A stretch of DNA of 64,000 bases. It comes from Sorangium cellulosum So0157-2. GTDB taxonomy: Bacteria; Myxococcota_A; Polyangia; Polyangiales; Polyangiaceae. The position numbers and the translations under genes were made by a program. Positions 51,648-61,566 of the stretch are shown piece by piece (positions within the stretch are counted from its first letter, which is position 1; every line of letters starts with the position of its first letter). The stretch covers positions 2,108,001-2,172,000 of the forward strand of contig NC_021658.1 in the NCBI RefSeq assembly GCF_000418325.1, read 5' to 3'. Below the pieces are notes generated by a model. That model made no database searches and was not told where the DNA came from. It saw nothing but the letters and a program-made list of their open reading frames with translations.

Positions 51648-52460
51648 GTGAAGCTGCGAAGCCTGACCCTGGACGAGCTCACCATCGACGACGAGCGCTC
51701 TTTCCGGCACGTCGCGCTCTACGACGATCTGAAGCAGGTGCTCCGGCGCGACGGGTACCGCTTCCGCGTGCCCGAGGGCGAGGCGAGCTGGGATCGGGTC
51801 GTCTTCCTGAACCTGACGTTCTGGAGCCAGAGCGAGCAGGGCGACCTGATCGCCAGCGATCGCCTCGCCGCGGACGTGGTCGCGCACGTCGCGTGGCACC
51901 ACCTCGCCCACCGCGCCCTCACCGCCGCGAGCGCCGGCGCTCCGCCCAGCGCGGAGGCGCTCCTGCTGGCCGAGGCCATCGCGAGCGCCTTCGATCTGTA
52001 CCTCGTCGGGCGCCTCCTCGGGCACGCGCCGAACGCCGAGTTCCTGGCGACGCAGGTGCCGGCGATGGCCGAGGCGGCCGAGGCGGCGGGGCTCTCCGAC
52101 GACGGCTTCGAGGCGCTCTTGGAGAGCGTGTCCGCGGATCCGGAGCGCGCCTTCGAGGACCTCCGCGCCCTGCTCTTCGACGTGACCACCGCGCTCCTGC
52201 CCTGCGATCGCCTGAGCCGCGCGGCCGAGGTCCTCTCCGGCTTCGACGCGCACCGCTTCGCCCCGCTCCTCCACCACTACGAGCTGTCGAACTGGATCCT
52301 GTCGACGCGCGCTCCCGGGCCGCCGCCCGCCCCCGATCCGGTCGCCCGGGCCGTCGACGCGGCCCTTCGGAGCGCGCCGGTCTCGCTGGCGTGGCTGGAG
52401 CAGCGCTGGGTCCGCCCCCCCGCGCCGCTCCCCGTGCGCGCCGGAACACCCTCCGGCTGA
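51648..52460 (+). CDS. Hypothetical protein
   Basis: 270 residues from GTG 51648. Helical; LAADVVAHVAWHHLAHRAL has several histidines that could bind metal or form a metalloprotease-like helix, but no known motif. Pro/Ala tail. No signal peptide. Between the DUF3829 gene and the zinc-ribbon gene. Family not recognised. Confidence 0.6.
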   Translation: MKLRSLTLDELTIDDERSFRHVALYDDLKQVLRRDGYRFRVPEGEASWDRVVFLNLTFWSQSEQGDLIASDRLAADVVAHVAWHHLAHRALTAASAGAPPSAEALLLAEAIASAFDLYLVGRLLGHAPNAEFLATQVPAMAEAAEAAGLSDDGFEALLESVSADPERAFEDLRALLFDVTTALLPCDRLSRAAEVLSGFDAHRFAPLLHHYELSNWILSTRAPGPPPAPDPVARAVDAALRSAPVSLAWLEQRWVRPPAPLPVRAGTPSG

Positions 52461-52594
52461 GGGCCGAGCCCCGCGAAGGTCCGGGTGGAGGAGGAGCCCC
52501 GCGGGGCGGAGCGGGCGAGCCCGAGGGCGGCCGCCCCCGTCAATTGCCAAGAAGATTGCGCGCCCAGACGAGCTGCGCGATTCTCTTCATCAAG

Positions 52595-55275
52595 GTGCAA
52601 CTCGCCTGCTCTGTCTGCAGGGCCTACGTGGAGATCGGGGTAGGACGTGAGATGCGTCCGTCGCTGCCGTTTGTCTGCAAATCCTGCCGCATGAAGAGCA
52701 AGCAGTCGGCATCCGACCGGGGCGAGCCGCGGTCGTCCCCCTCGGTCGTTCCGAGCTCCGCGAGCGGGCGTGATCGGCGCGAGCCGCCGAGCGAGCCGGA
52801 GCGGGCGAAACCGTCCTCGGGGCGCGCGCTCGAGCGGGAGCCCGCGCTGTCCAGCGACCTGCTGGACGCCGAGACGACGCTCCCGGGCGCGGGCATCCAG
52901 CGCAGGGCGGCGCCTGCGCGCGACCCGGAGCGGCGCGCGGCGTCGGCGGCGTCGGCGCCCCCCGCGCGGCGGCGAGGGCTCACGCTCGCGGAGCGGATCG
53001 CGCAGCAGGAGCTGGAGGACGCGCCGGCGTCCAGCCCGAGGCCGCACGCGCTCGACGCGCTCGACGCGGCGGCGGAGGCCTCGCTCGAGCACGCGGTGGT
53101 GACGCCGGACGGCGGGCTGGGGCGGCGCGAGGTCCAGATGCGTCCTCGCACGTTCGCCGGCGTCTCCTGGGACGACGCGCGCCGCAGCGTCGCGGCGCCG
53201 CCGTCGGCCAGCCGGAGCCCGTCCGCGCTCCCTCCTGCCGACTCCGATCCCGTCTCGATCCAGGACCTCGCGCAGATGCTCTCTCCCGGGGTCGAGCCGC
53301 CCTCGCTCTCCTTCGGGGCGGACACCGCCGAGGACGAGCGCGCGAGCCAGCCCGCGCCGGCGCCCGAGGCGCCCCCGAGGCCGCGCACCGTCGCGCGGAC
53401 GCCGGTCCCGGTCCGCCCGCCGGCGCGGCGCGAGCACCGCATCACGGCGGCGCCGGTGGCGATGCGACCGCGGTCTGCCGCGGCCCCGCGCGCGGGCGCC
53501 TCCCCGCGGCCCGTGGCGCCGCCGTCCGAGATGCCGCCGGCGCCGCTGTCCGAGCTGCCCCCCGCGCCGCTGTCGATCGACGAGGGCCGGCCGTCGTCGC
53601 ACCGCTCGTCGCCCGAGCTCCGCCTCCAGGACGTGCAGGCCATGGCGGCGCTCGCCCCGCAGCCGCTACCCTCCACGCGCCGCGCCCGGTCGGGCCCGGG
53701 CCCCGCGGCGCCCGCCGACGACTCTCCGGCGGATCTCGCCCTGCTGGGATCGCTGGCGCCATCGCCGACCGCGGGCCCGCCGCCGTCCCCGAGCCCCCGG
53801 CCGGCCGCGGGCCCGCCGCCGTTTCCGAGCGCCCGATCGACCGCGGGCCCGCCGCCGTTCCCGAGCCCGCCGCCGGCCGCCGGCCCGGCGCATGCCGCCG
53901 AGGCGTCGCGGCGAGAGCGCGGCCGGCCGAGCGCGTCCGGGGCCCAGGGCGCCGCGGAAGGGCTGCGCGAGCACGGGGGCGACGAGCGTCCCTCGCGCGA
54001 GCCGCCGGCGCGCGCGAGCAGCGCCCCCAGGGCGACCGCCCGCTCGGCGGGCGACCGGATCAGCCAGACCGACCTGCGTGGGCGCGCCGGTCGCAAGGAG
54101 GACTCGGGCCTGATCGACCTCCGCAGCATGGCGCCGCCGCCCGGCGCGGAGGACGACGCGCGCCGCAACGAGGACCGGGCCGACGACGAGATCCTGAGCA
54201 TCAGCGGCGGGCTGTTCGAGGGGGCCGCCGCCGCGCGCAGCTCGTCCCCGTCGTTCCCGGCGCAGCCCGTCGAGCCCGACCTCGTCGCCTTCGAAGGGCA
54301 CACGTCCGCCGAGGACTCCGGGGAAGAGGCGCCGCCGCGCGCCTCGAGCACCGCCGGCCCTCTCCTGCGCGTCCTCTCGACGCCGGCTGCGCGCCAGTAC
54401 CTGGCGATCGCCGGCTGGGTGACCGTGGTCTTCATCGTGTTCGGCGCGGCGCTGTACCTGGCGCAGGCCCGCGGCCGCTCGTCCAGCGCCGCGGCGGATC
54501 ACGCCCCGCCGGCGAGCAGCAGCGGCGCGCTCGCCGCGGCTCCGCCGGAGGCGGCGGCTCCGCCCGAGGTGGCGCCGCCGCCCGCCGCGCCTGCCCCCGC
54601 CGACCAGGCCACCGACCGGGAGCCGTCCCTCGACGACGAGCCGGTCGCGGACTCGCCGTCCGCCGCCCTCGGCGCGCCGCCGCCGAGGCGCCGGCCGCAT
54701 CCGCCGCGGCCGTCCCGACGGGCGAACCGGCCGCGCCGCCGCCGTCCGAGCCGGCGCAGGAGGGCATTGCGCCCGGGCCGGCGCCTTTGCCGAGCGACGC
54801 GCCCGCGACGGCCGCTGCGCCGGCGACGGCCGCTGCTCCGGCGACCGCCGCTGCGCCGGCGGCGGTCGCCGGCCCGCAGGCCGGCGAGGGATCTCAGGCG
54901 GCCGAGAGGCCGGCCCGGGCCGCGGCGCCGAGCGCGCCCGAGCGCGCGAAGCCGGCGGCCAAGCAGCCGCCGGCGACCTCGGCGCTCCTGCCGGCGAAGG
55001 ACGAGCCGGCCCGCTTCGATCAGAGCGCGGCGACGAGCGCGCTCGCGTCCGCGGCGGCCGCCGCCGCCGGGTGCACCGGCGAGGGGCTCACGGGCACGGC
55101 CCGCGTGGCCGTCACCTTCGCGCCCTCGGGCAAGACCATGTCCGCCCGCGTGGAAGGGGGCGACCTCGTCGGGACCGCCACCGCCGCGTGCATCGCCGCC
55201 GCGTTCCGCAGCGCCACGGTGCCGCCCTTCGAGGGCATCCCGGTCACCGTCATGAAGCAGGTGAAGATCCGCTGA
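52595..55275 (+). CDS. AgmX/TonB-type protein with N-terminal zinc ribbon and one TM segment; frameshift in the linker
   Basis: From GTG 52595: CSVCRAYVE then VCKSCRMK form a zinc-ribbon, followed by a long low-complexity Pro/Ser/Arg-rich cytoplasmic region, a TM segment (YLAIAGWVTVVFIVFGAALY, ~54400-54470) and a Pro/Ala linker. The frame breaks near 54685 in a CCGCCGCCG tract; a shift of -1 restores coding sense (PTGEPAAPPPSEPAQEG and an APATAA repeat), ending in an AgmX/TonB-C-like domain: TGTARVAVTFAPSGKTMSARV and PPFEGIPVTVMKQVKI at 55275. Zinc-ribbon plus TM plus TonB-like C domains occur in myxobacterial gliding-related (Agm/Agl) proteins. Frameshift may be real or an assembly error. 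ORF fragments: 52595-55255 and 54787-55275. Confidence 0.7.
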
Positions 55276-55309
55276 CGACGGGCCGAAAGCTTCCTATCCT
55301 CCCGCCGCT

Positions 55310-57007
55310 GTGCTGGTCGCCCTTCGGGTCAAGAACTTCATTCTGATGGATGCCCTCGAGCTCCGGCTCGAACCTGGGTTCAACGTGCTCACCGGCGAGA
55401 CGGGCGCGGGCAAGTCGATCGTCGTGGGCGCGCTCTCGCTGGTCCTCGGCGGCCGCGCGAGCGCGGAGCAGGTCCGCCCCGGCGCCGACGAGGCCGAGAT
55501 CGAGGCGCTCTTCGACGTGCGCAGCTCGGATCGCGCGATGGCGATGCTCGACGCCGCCGGCATCGCGAGCGACGGCGAGCTCGTGATCCGCCGCGTCGTC
55601 CAGGCGACCGGCCGCTCGCGCGCCTACCTGAACGGCCGCCTCTGCACCGCGGGCGAGCTCCAGGCGTTCGCCCCGGAGCTCGCCGACGTCGCCTCGCAGC
55701 ACGAGAGCGTCGCGCTCACCGATCCGTCGACGCACCTCGGCTACCTCGATCGCTTCGGCCGCCTGGTGCCGGCGCGCAGCGAGCTCGCGGCGGACGTCGG
55801 CGAGCTCGAGGCGCTCACCGCCCAGCTCAGGGCCGCCCGCGAGCTGGAGCGCGGCCGCGGCGAGCGCGAGGCGTTCCTCTCCTTCCAGCTCCAGGCCATC
55901 GACGCGCTCTCGCCGCGCCCCGGCGAGCTCGCCGATCTCGCGGCCGAGCGCAACCGGCTCCGCCACGCGGGCCGCCTGCACGACATCACGCGGCGCGCGG
56001 CGTCCCGCCTCGATCAAGGGGACGACGCCATGTGCGACGAGCTCGCGCGCCTCGCCTCGGAGCTCCGGGCCGCCGCGGAGATCGACCCCGCGCTCGACGA
56101 CGTCGCCCGCGCCGTCGACGGCTGCTGGACGGAGCTCAGCGAGGCGGCCCGCCAGATCGCCCGCTACGCCGAGCGCGCGGAGGCCGATCCGGATCGCCTC
56201 TCGGAGATCGAGGACCGCATGTACCGCCTCGAGGGCCTGCTCCGGCAGCACGGCCCCACGCTCGACGACGTGCTCGCCGCGCGGGCGCGCCTCGCGGCCG
56301 AGCTGGAGCACCTCGCGGGGGTCGAGAGCCACGTCGCGGAGCTCGAGCGGCGGCGCGACGCGCTGCTCGCCGTCGCCGCCGAGCGCGCCCGCAAGCTCTC
56401 GGCGAAGCGGCGGAAGGCCGGCGAGAAGCTCGGCGCCGCGATCTCGGCGGAGCTCGCCGACCTCGGCATGGGCGGCGCGCGGGTGGTCGTGGACATCGAG
56501 CCGCACGGCGGCGACCGCGCCGAGCTCGTGGTCGACGGCGCCCGCCTCGGCCAGGACGGCATCGACCGCGTCGAGTTCCTCATCTCGCCCAACAAGGGGA
56601 TCGAGCCTCGCCCGCTGCGCCGCATCGCCTCGGGCGGCGAGCTGTCGCGCGCGCTGCTCGCGCTCAAGCGCGTGCTCGCGGAGTGCGGGCCGGCGGGGCT
56701 CTACGTCTTCGACGAGGTCGACAGCGGCGTCGGCGGCGCCGTCGCCGACAAGATCGGGCGCGCGATCGGCGACGTGGCGCGCCACCACCAGGTGCTCTGC
56801 ATCACGCACCTCGCGCCGATCGCGGCGTTCGCCGGCGCGCACTTCGTGGTCGCCAAGGAGAACGCGGGCGGCATCGCGAAGAGCTCGGTGACGCGCGTCG
56901 ACAAGAAGGATCGCGTCGCCGAGGTGGCGCGGATGCTGTCGGGCGCGAAGGTCACCGGCGCGTCGCTCAGGGCCGCGACGGAGCTCATCGAAGCGGCGCG
57001 CCTCTGA
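55310..57007 (+). CDS. recN: DNA repair protein RecN
   Basis: 565 residues from GTG 55310. SMC-type ATPase: MLVALRVKNFILMDALEL, Walker A TGETGAGKS (~29-37), signature ISASGGELSR-type (RRIASGGELSRALLAL), Walker B LYVFDEVDSGVGG, and the switch ITHLAPIAAF. A central coiled coil is visible. Promotes double-strand-break repair by organising ends. Its stop TGA (57005-57007) is the first part of the palindrome at 57006. Confidence 0.96.
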   Translation: MLVALRVKNFILMDALELRLEPGFNVLTGETGAGKSIVVGALSLVLGGRASAEQVRPGADEAEIEALFDVRSSDRAMAMLDAAGIASDGELVIRRVVQATGRSRAYLNGRLCTAGELQAFAPELADVASQHESVALTDPSTHLGYLDRFGRLVPARSELAADVGELEALTAQLRAARELERGRGEREAFLSFQLQAIDALSPRPGELADLAAERNRLRHAGRLHDITRRAASRLDQGDDAMCDELARLASELRAAAEIDPALDDVARAVDGCWTELSEAARQIARYAERAEADPDRLSEIEDRMYRLEGLLRQHGPTLDDVLAARARLAAELEHLAGVESHVAELERRRDALLAVAAERARKLSAKRRKAGEKLGAAISAELADLGMGGARVVVDIEPHGGDRAELVVDGARLGQDGIDRVEFLISPNKGIEPRPLRRIASGGELSRALLALKRVLAECGPAGLYVFDEVDSGVGGAVADKIGRAIGDVARHHQVLCITHLAPIAAFAGAHFVVAKENAGGIAKSSVTRVDKKDRVAEVARMLSGAKVTGASLRAATELIEAARL

Positions 57008-57130
57008 GCGGCGGTCACCCGCTTCGGAGACGGGCTCATCTCGACGTTTTCGGTGCTCAGCGCACCGGAGTGCGCTTGCGCGCCGAAAACGCCGATCTGG
57101 GCCCGTCTCCTGTGCGGGTGACCGCCGCTC
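57006..57130. repeat. 125-bp near-perfect palindrome, copy A
   Basis: Outer 17-base arms (57006-57022 and 57114-57130) are perfectly complementary. The interior also pairs over most of its length (GGAGACGGGC... with GCCCGTCTCC), with an apical hairpin stem AGCGCAC/GTGCGCT (57059-57065/57070-57076), loop CGGA. The left arm overlaps the recN stop codon. It is a near-copy of 61567-61695, with compensatory changes. Confidence 0.93.
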
Positions 57131-57155
57131 TGCGACGGCGTACGCAGGGCGCGGA

Positions 57156-58688
57156 TCAGCTCCGCGCGAGCGCGTAGTCGTTCAGATCGACGCGGATCAT
57201 GTCCTTGAGCCATGGGTGCACCGTGATCGCGGTGCGGTACAGCCCCTGGGCGATGCGCCGGTAGCTCGTGTGCCCCTGCTTCGCCGAGCGGAGCTCGATC
57301 ACGTGGAAGAGCTCGCGCAGGTTCAGCGTCCACAGGGTCCGCACGCGGAAGCCGAGCGGCACCGCGTACTGCGCCTCCAGGGGGTAGCGCTCCTCCATCG
57401 CGTGCCAGGCGTCGCGCGCGGCGAGCATCGCGTCCTGGTAGGCCTCGGCGTGGCCGAGGTCCGACAGGGCCTGCGGGGTCTCGAAGCCGAGCCGGCAGGT
57501 GAGCCGCTGCGTCGCGGGCGTCAGCATCCGGTGGCGCTGCAGGTCGCGGTACGCGCCGTAGTCGAGCATCAGCTCGAAGGTCATCGTCGACGCCTCGAAC
57601 GCGCGCGGCGGCGCGTCGTACGGGCCGCGCTTCGCGCACGCCGCCTGCGCGATGGCGATGAGCTCCGGCAGCGTCGCCCGGCGGAGCGCGTCGCCGAGGT
57701 TGTAGGCGTGCACGCCCGGGTCGCTGCCCTCGTACGCGAGCGCCAGCGCGACGCGCTCCAGCGCGTCCTTGTCGTAGCGCACGAGCCGGACGGGCTGGTT
57801 GATCACCATCGTCGCGCTCACGCCCTCCTCCGGCGGCGTGTAGACGCGCTTCATCGCCTCGGCGACGGTGGACTGCAGCCCCTTCCGGAGCTCGTTCGGC
57901 GCGGCGTACTTCACCAGCGTCGGGGTCACGGCGAGCGCCGCCGCGTGCATGTCGCGGGCGACCCTGCGCACCTCCTCGAGCGGGTGCGACAGCATCTTCG
58001 TGAGCAGGATCTCGAGCGCCCGCGCGTTCGCGGTGAGGCCGATGTTCGTCCGCGTCCCCGCCGGCAGGAGCCCGCGCAGGAGATCGCACGCCTGCGCGCG
58101 CAGCGCGCCGCGGTAGGCCGCGTCCGACATCTTCTCGGGCTTCGGCTCGCGCGCGCTCAGCCGCTCGGTCACCTTCGGCACCAGGTCGAGGTAGGTCGCG
58201 AAGAGCCGCTCGCTCGCGGCCCGGTACCGCGCCCCGTGCTCCGGGTCGAGCTCCGGCAGGTCGACGAACGAGTGCTGATCGAAGACGACGTAGCGCGTGC
58301 TCTTCTCCGTGTAGGAGCCGAGCCGCAGGTCCTCGACCACCTTGGAGGCGACGATGCTCACGTTCTCGATCGCGAGGTGCACAACGGCGTGCTCTGCGAC
58401 CGACGCGTGGCCGTAGCCGACGACCCACTTCTCGTGGAAGCTCCGCGCCTTGTCCGACGCGAACGCGAGCCCCCGGTGCGGCCGGTCGTCGGCGCCGGGG
58501 GCCACGTCGAGCTCCTCGTCGCCGAGCAGGCGCGCCAGGTTGGTGCGCAGATCGTCGCGGCTGCGCGAGTAGTACGCGAACAGGACGGCGATGACTTCTT
58601 CCGGCAGACCCGACAGCGAGAAGACGTCAGCCGTCAGGCTCGACACATACGGCGCGATTCTGGCACGCGACGCTTCGTCCAAGGCCAT
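57156..58688 (-). CDS. thyX: ThyX-like (FAD-dependent thymidylate synthase) tandem-domain protein
   Basis: 510 residues, about twice a standard ThyX. First half: GYGHASVAEH (91-100) and DLRLGSYTEKSTRY (120-133), equal to the NExSxRY half of the ThyX motif but with DLR in place of RHR. Second half: YRDLQRHRMLTPATQRL (~380-395) keeps RHR but not the NExSxRY half. So the canonical RHRx7S motif is split between two domains. Long ThyX-like forms exist in actinobacteria and myxobacteria; activity should not be assumed. Start ATG 58688. Confidence 0.8.
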   Translation of the reverse strand: MALDEASRARIAPYVSSLTADVFSLSGLPEEVIAVLFAYYSRSRDDLRTNLARLLGDEELDVAPGADDRPHRGLAFASDKARSFHEKWVVGYGHASVAEHAVVHLAIENVSIVASKVVEDLRLGSYTEKSTRYVVFDQHSFVDLPELDPEHGARYRAASERLFATYLDLVPKVTERLSAREPKPEKMSDAAYRGALRAQACDLLRGLLPAGTRTNIGLTANARALEILLTKMLSHPLEEVRRVARDMHAAALAVTPTLVKYAAPNELRKGLQSTVAEAMKRVYTPPEEGVSATMVINQPVRLVRYDKDALERVALALAYEGSDPGVHAYNLGDALRRATLPELIAIAQAACAKRGPYDAPPRAFEASTMTFELMLDYGAYRDLQRHRMLTPATQRLTCRLGFETPQALSDLGHAEAYQDAMLAARDAWHAMEERYPLEAQYAVPLGFRVRTLWTLNLRELFHVIELRSAKQGHTSYRRIAQGLYRTAITVHPWLKDMIRVDLNDYALARS

Positions 58689-58793
58689 GCCCTGCTTCTA
58701 CCCCTAATCCTCGGCCGAACGGTCGAGAAAACTCGGTTTCCAGTCGCCGGCGCCGGTCCACCTCGGCCCTCTGGCCGGGGCCGGCCGGCGCGC

Positions 58794-58844
58794 GGCGCGT
58801 CCTACGTTCGCGCGGCGCGGCGCGCCCTACGTTCGCGCGGCGCC
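58794..58844. repeat. 25-bp direct repeat
   Basis: Two copies of a unit containing CCTACGTTCGCGCGGCGC (58801 and 58826) in the 166-bp gap between thyX and map. Confidence 0.7.
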
Positions 58845-58854
58845 GGCGCGCGCC

Positions 58855-59673
58855 TCAGAGCGCCCGCGCCTCGGAGACGGCGAACGGATCCGGGAAGATC
58901 TCGCTGTTCGCGAGCGGCCTGCTCCGCCGGGTCAGCACCTCGCAGCCGGTCCTCGTGACCACGATGGTGTGCTCGAACTGCGCCGACAGCGAGCGATCGG
59001 CCGTCAGCGCGGTCCACTTGTCCTCCAGGATCTCGACCTCGTACGTGCCGAGGTTGATCATCGGCTCGATCGTGAAGCACATGCCGGCGCGGAGCCGCGT
59101 GCCGCTGCCGTACTTGCCCACGTGCGAGACCTGCGGCGCCTCGTGGAAGCGCCGCCCGATGCCGTGACCGACGAAGGCCCTCACCACCGAGCAGCCCTCG
59201 GCCTCGGCGAACTCCTGGATGGCGGCCCCGATGTCGCCGAGGCGCGCCCCGTCCCGGACCTGCGCGATGCCGAGCTGCAGGCTGCGCCGCGACACCTCGG
59301 TCACGTGCTTCGCCTCCGGCGACGGCTTGCCGATGTAGAAGGTCGCGGAGGTGTCCCCGTAGAAGCCGTTGTAGATCGTGGTCACGTCCACGTTGATGAT
59401 GTCGCCCGGCTCGAGGACGCGGTCGCACGGGATGCCGTGGCAGACCACCTCGTTGATCGAGGTGCAGACGCTCTTCGGGAACCCGTGGTAGTTGAGCGGC
59501 GCCGGGTAGCCGCCGCGGCGGAGGGTGTCCTCGTGGACGAAGGTGTTGATGTCCTCGGTGGTGATGCCGGCGCGGATCATCTCGCCCACCCCGAGGAGCG
59601 TCTCGGCCGCCATCTGGCAGGCCACCCGCAGGGCGTCGACTTCCTTGACCGTCTTGATGCTCACGTTGCTCAC
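58855..59673 (-). CDS. map: Type I methionine aminopeptidase
   Basis: 272 residues, GTG start. Metal ligands follow the pita-bread pattern: DIINVDVTTIYNGFYGDTSAT (D, D), GHGIGRRFHEAPQV (H), FTIEPMINLG (E), and FEHTIVVT (E). Removes initiator Met from new proteins. GTG 59673 overlaps the stop of the upstream lipoprotein gene (GTGA), so it is translationally coupled. Confidence 0.95.
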   Translation of the reverse strand: MSNVSIKTVKEVDALRVACQMAAETLLGVGEMIRAGITTEDINTFVHEDTLRRGGYPAPLNYHGFPKSVCTSINEVVCHGIPCDRVLEPGDIINVDVTTIYNGFYGDTSATFYIGKPSPEAKHVTEVSRRSLQLGIAQVRDGARLGDIGAAIQEFAEAEGCSVVRAFVGHGIGRRFHEAPQVSHVGKYGSGTRLRAGMCFTIEPMINLGTYEVEILEDKWTALTADRSLSAQFEHTIVVTRTGCEVLTRRSRPLANSEIFPDPFAVSEARAL

Positions 59674-60263
59674 GGCGCAGACAGCTCCCCGAGGACGACG
59701 GCCTCCTTGACGGCCGCGGCGACCTCCGCTGTATCAGGTGAAAGGTGCCAGTGGATCTCCGGCTCGCCGTCCACGCCGGCGAAGCGCCGGATGAAGGCGA
59801 TGAAGATGAGCCCTCGGAGCCGCGCGTCGATCGCCTTGGCGATGGCGAACGAGCGGCTCTGCGGGCGGATGTGGAGCTCGAACGTCCGGTCCGGCACCCG
59901 GGGTGTGGCCAGGGGAGGGTAGCCGACCTGGATCCCGAGGTGATAGGTGCTCTGGTCTCCGATCGAGTCGACGGTCACCGTGCTCACGCGGACCCGCGCG
60001 ACCACGTCGGCCGTCTGCGCCCTCTCGCGGAGGAACGGGTCGGACCTGGGGGAGGGGCCGTCCAGGGAGAAGCCCACGGCGGCGGGCTCGATGTTGTCGT
60101 CGAAGACGTCGCGCGCGTGCCCCTCCCACGCGGGCGCCCCGCCCAGCGCGTCGGCGGCCGTCGCGGCGCGCTCCTGGTCGGCGACGCAGCCGCCGGCGGG
60201 GCCAACGGTCGCCAGCGCGGCGAGCGCGAGGCGAAGCGGAGCAGCACCGGTGGCGGAAATCAT
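59670..60263 (-). CDS. Small lipoprotein
   Basis: 197 residues from ATG 60263 (MISATGAAPL). Hydrophobic signal with lipobox ending GGC (Cys in PAGGC). Mature part has no recognised domain; TFELHIRPQSRSFAIAKAID and HWHLSPDT suggest a beta-rich fold. An in-frame start at 60287 is possible. Its stop overlaps the map start, so it lies upstream of map in the same operon. Confidence 0.65.
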   Translation of the reverse strand: MISATGAAPLRLALAALATVGPAGGCVADQERAATAADALGGAPAWEGHARDVFDDNIEPAAVGFSLDGPSPRSDPFLRERAQTADVVARVRVSTVTVDSIGDQSTYHLGIQVGYPPLATPRVPDRTFELHIRPQSRSFAIAKAIDARLRGLIFIAFIRRFAGVDGEPEIHWHLSPDTAEVAAAVKEAVVLGELSAP

Positions 60264-60638
60264 CCTTGGGACCGGAGCTCGTAGCACGTCGGCTCGCCCC
60301 TGTCAGGACCCCGCACACATCGGCCACAAGCGCTGTTGAGGCCGTTTTTCCCTCGGTGTTGTCCCTGTACCGCGTACCGCGCGCCGCGCGCCGCGCGGTG
60401 CTTCGTGCGCCCAGCGTTGAATCGTCTCGTCGTCCTGTGTTCGTCCTTCACCGGTTTCACGGCTTCCATCGACGGGGCGGAGCCGCCGTCCAACGTCAGC
60501 GGGCGGCCCCGGTCGGCGGGGATCCTATTCTCCTGTCCTACCGCAGGTGCTAGCGTTCCCGGGCTTGCCGGGCTGGTTCCTAACTTTTGCGATTGCAGAG
60601 CGCGCAGGGACAGGGCCTGCGCCGGCTGGAGGAAGAAC
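60264..60638. other. Divergent intergenic region, no gene seen
   Basis: 375 bp; no ORF with coding bias. Contains a stretch of GCGC/CGCG alternation (60375-60410) that could form Z-DNA-like structure, and GGAGGA just before 60639. Confidence 0.45.
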
Positions 60639-61493
60639 ATGAAAGCGAAGAGGCTCCTGGGAGCAGCGTTGGCCGTTGGGCTGGGCCTTGCGGCGATCAC
60701 GAGCACGACCGTGGTGGCTGCCCAGCCGAAGAGGGGGAAGAGCGGGGCGCCGGCCGCGGCCCCTGCCCGGCCTGCCGAGGTGCCGGCGACGAAGAAGACG
60801 ATCGCGCTGACCCCTGCCGGGCTCGCGTGGGGGATGAGCACCAAGCAGGTCGCGGCGTTGATCGACAAGATGCTCGATGAGGCGTACGTGCCGCGGTACA
60901 AGGCGACGTCGCCCGGCGTGAAGATGAAGGCCCTCGACGCCGAGCTCGCCGAGGAGAAGAGCGCGTTCCGCCGCAGCCGCATCGACTTCGGCAAGCTGCC
61001 GACGGGCATCGACGGGACGCCGCTCAAGGGCGAGTACACCTACCTCAACAAGGAATCGATGATGACGCTGGCCCGCGCTGACGGCGGGAAGCGTTACTTC
61101 TTCTTCATCCAGGACAAGCTCTGGAAGATCATCGATGAGCACGCGCTTGGCGAGGGCAACCCGCGCGGCAAGGACTACCAGTCGGCGGTCGTCAAGCTCG
61201 CGACGGCGTTCGGGTTGCCTGGCCGCGTGACGCCGCCCGAGCCGGAGAAGGGCCGCTACGTCACCGAGGTCGACTGGAAGGACGCGGCCACGCATTTCCG
61301 CGCGATCGAGCGCAGCGAGAGCGAGATCGCCTTCGCCTACGAGGACCTGGTGACGCTGAGCAGCCTCGATTCGCTCCGTCCCAACAAGCCCGTCGACGCG
61401 AACGCCATCGACCCCGCCGTCGCCTCTGCCGTCCGCAAGGACGAGCCCCCCCCGGGCCCCCCTCCCACCGAAAAAGCCGGCAAGAAGAAGTAA
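60639..61493 (+). CDS. Secreted hypothetical protein
   Basis: 284 residues from ATG 60639 with GGAGGA upstream. Signal peptide ALAVGLGLAAITSTTVVAA, Ala/Pro linker, then a ~190-residue domain with conserved-looking AWGMSTKQVAALIDKMLDEAY, YFFFIQDKLWKIIDEHAL and ends in Pro/Lys. Repeated in myxobacterial genomes as lone hypotheticals in my recollection, but I cannot assign a family. Ends 74 bp before palindrome copy B. Confidence 0.65.
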   Translation: MKAKRLLGAALAVGLGLAAITSTTVVAAQPKRGKSGAPAAAPARPAEVPATKKTIALTPAGLAWGMSTKQVAALIDKMLDEAYVPRYKATSPGVKMKALDAELAEEKSAFRRSRIDFGKLPTGIDGTPLKGEYTYLNKESMMTLARADGGKRYFFFIQDKLWKIIDEHALGEGNPRGKDYQSAVVKLATAFGLPGRVTPPEPEKGRYVTEVDWKDAATHFRAIERSESEIAFAYEDLVTLSSLDSLRPNKPVDANAIDPAVASAVRKDEPPPGPPPTEKAGKKK

Positions 61494-61566
61494 CCCCCTC
61501 GTTCCTCCCCCTCGGAGCCCCTCCCGCGGGCTCCTCCTCCGCCCCCCTCTCATCCCCGGAGCCACG

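Noticed and set aside
57006..57130. Insertion sequence or prophage end at the palindromes
   Set aside because: No transposase, integrase or target duplication near either copy; both are short and structural.
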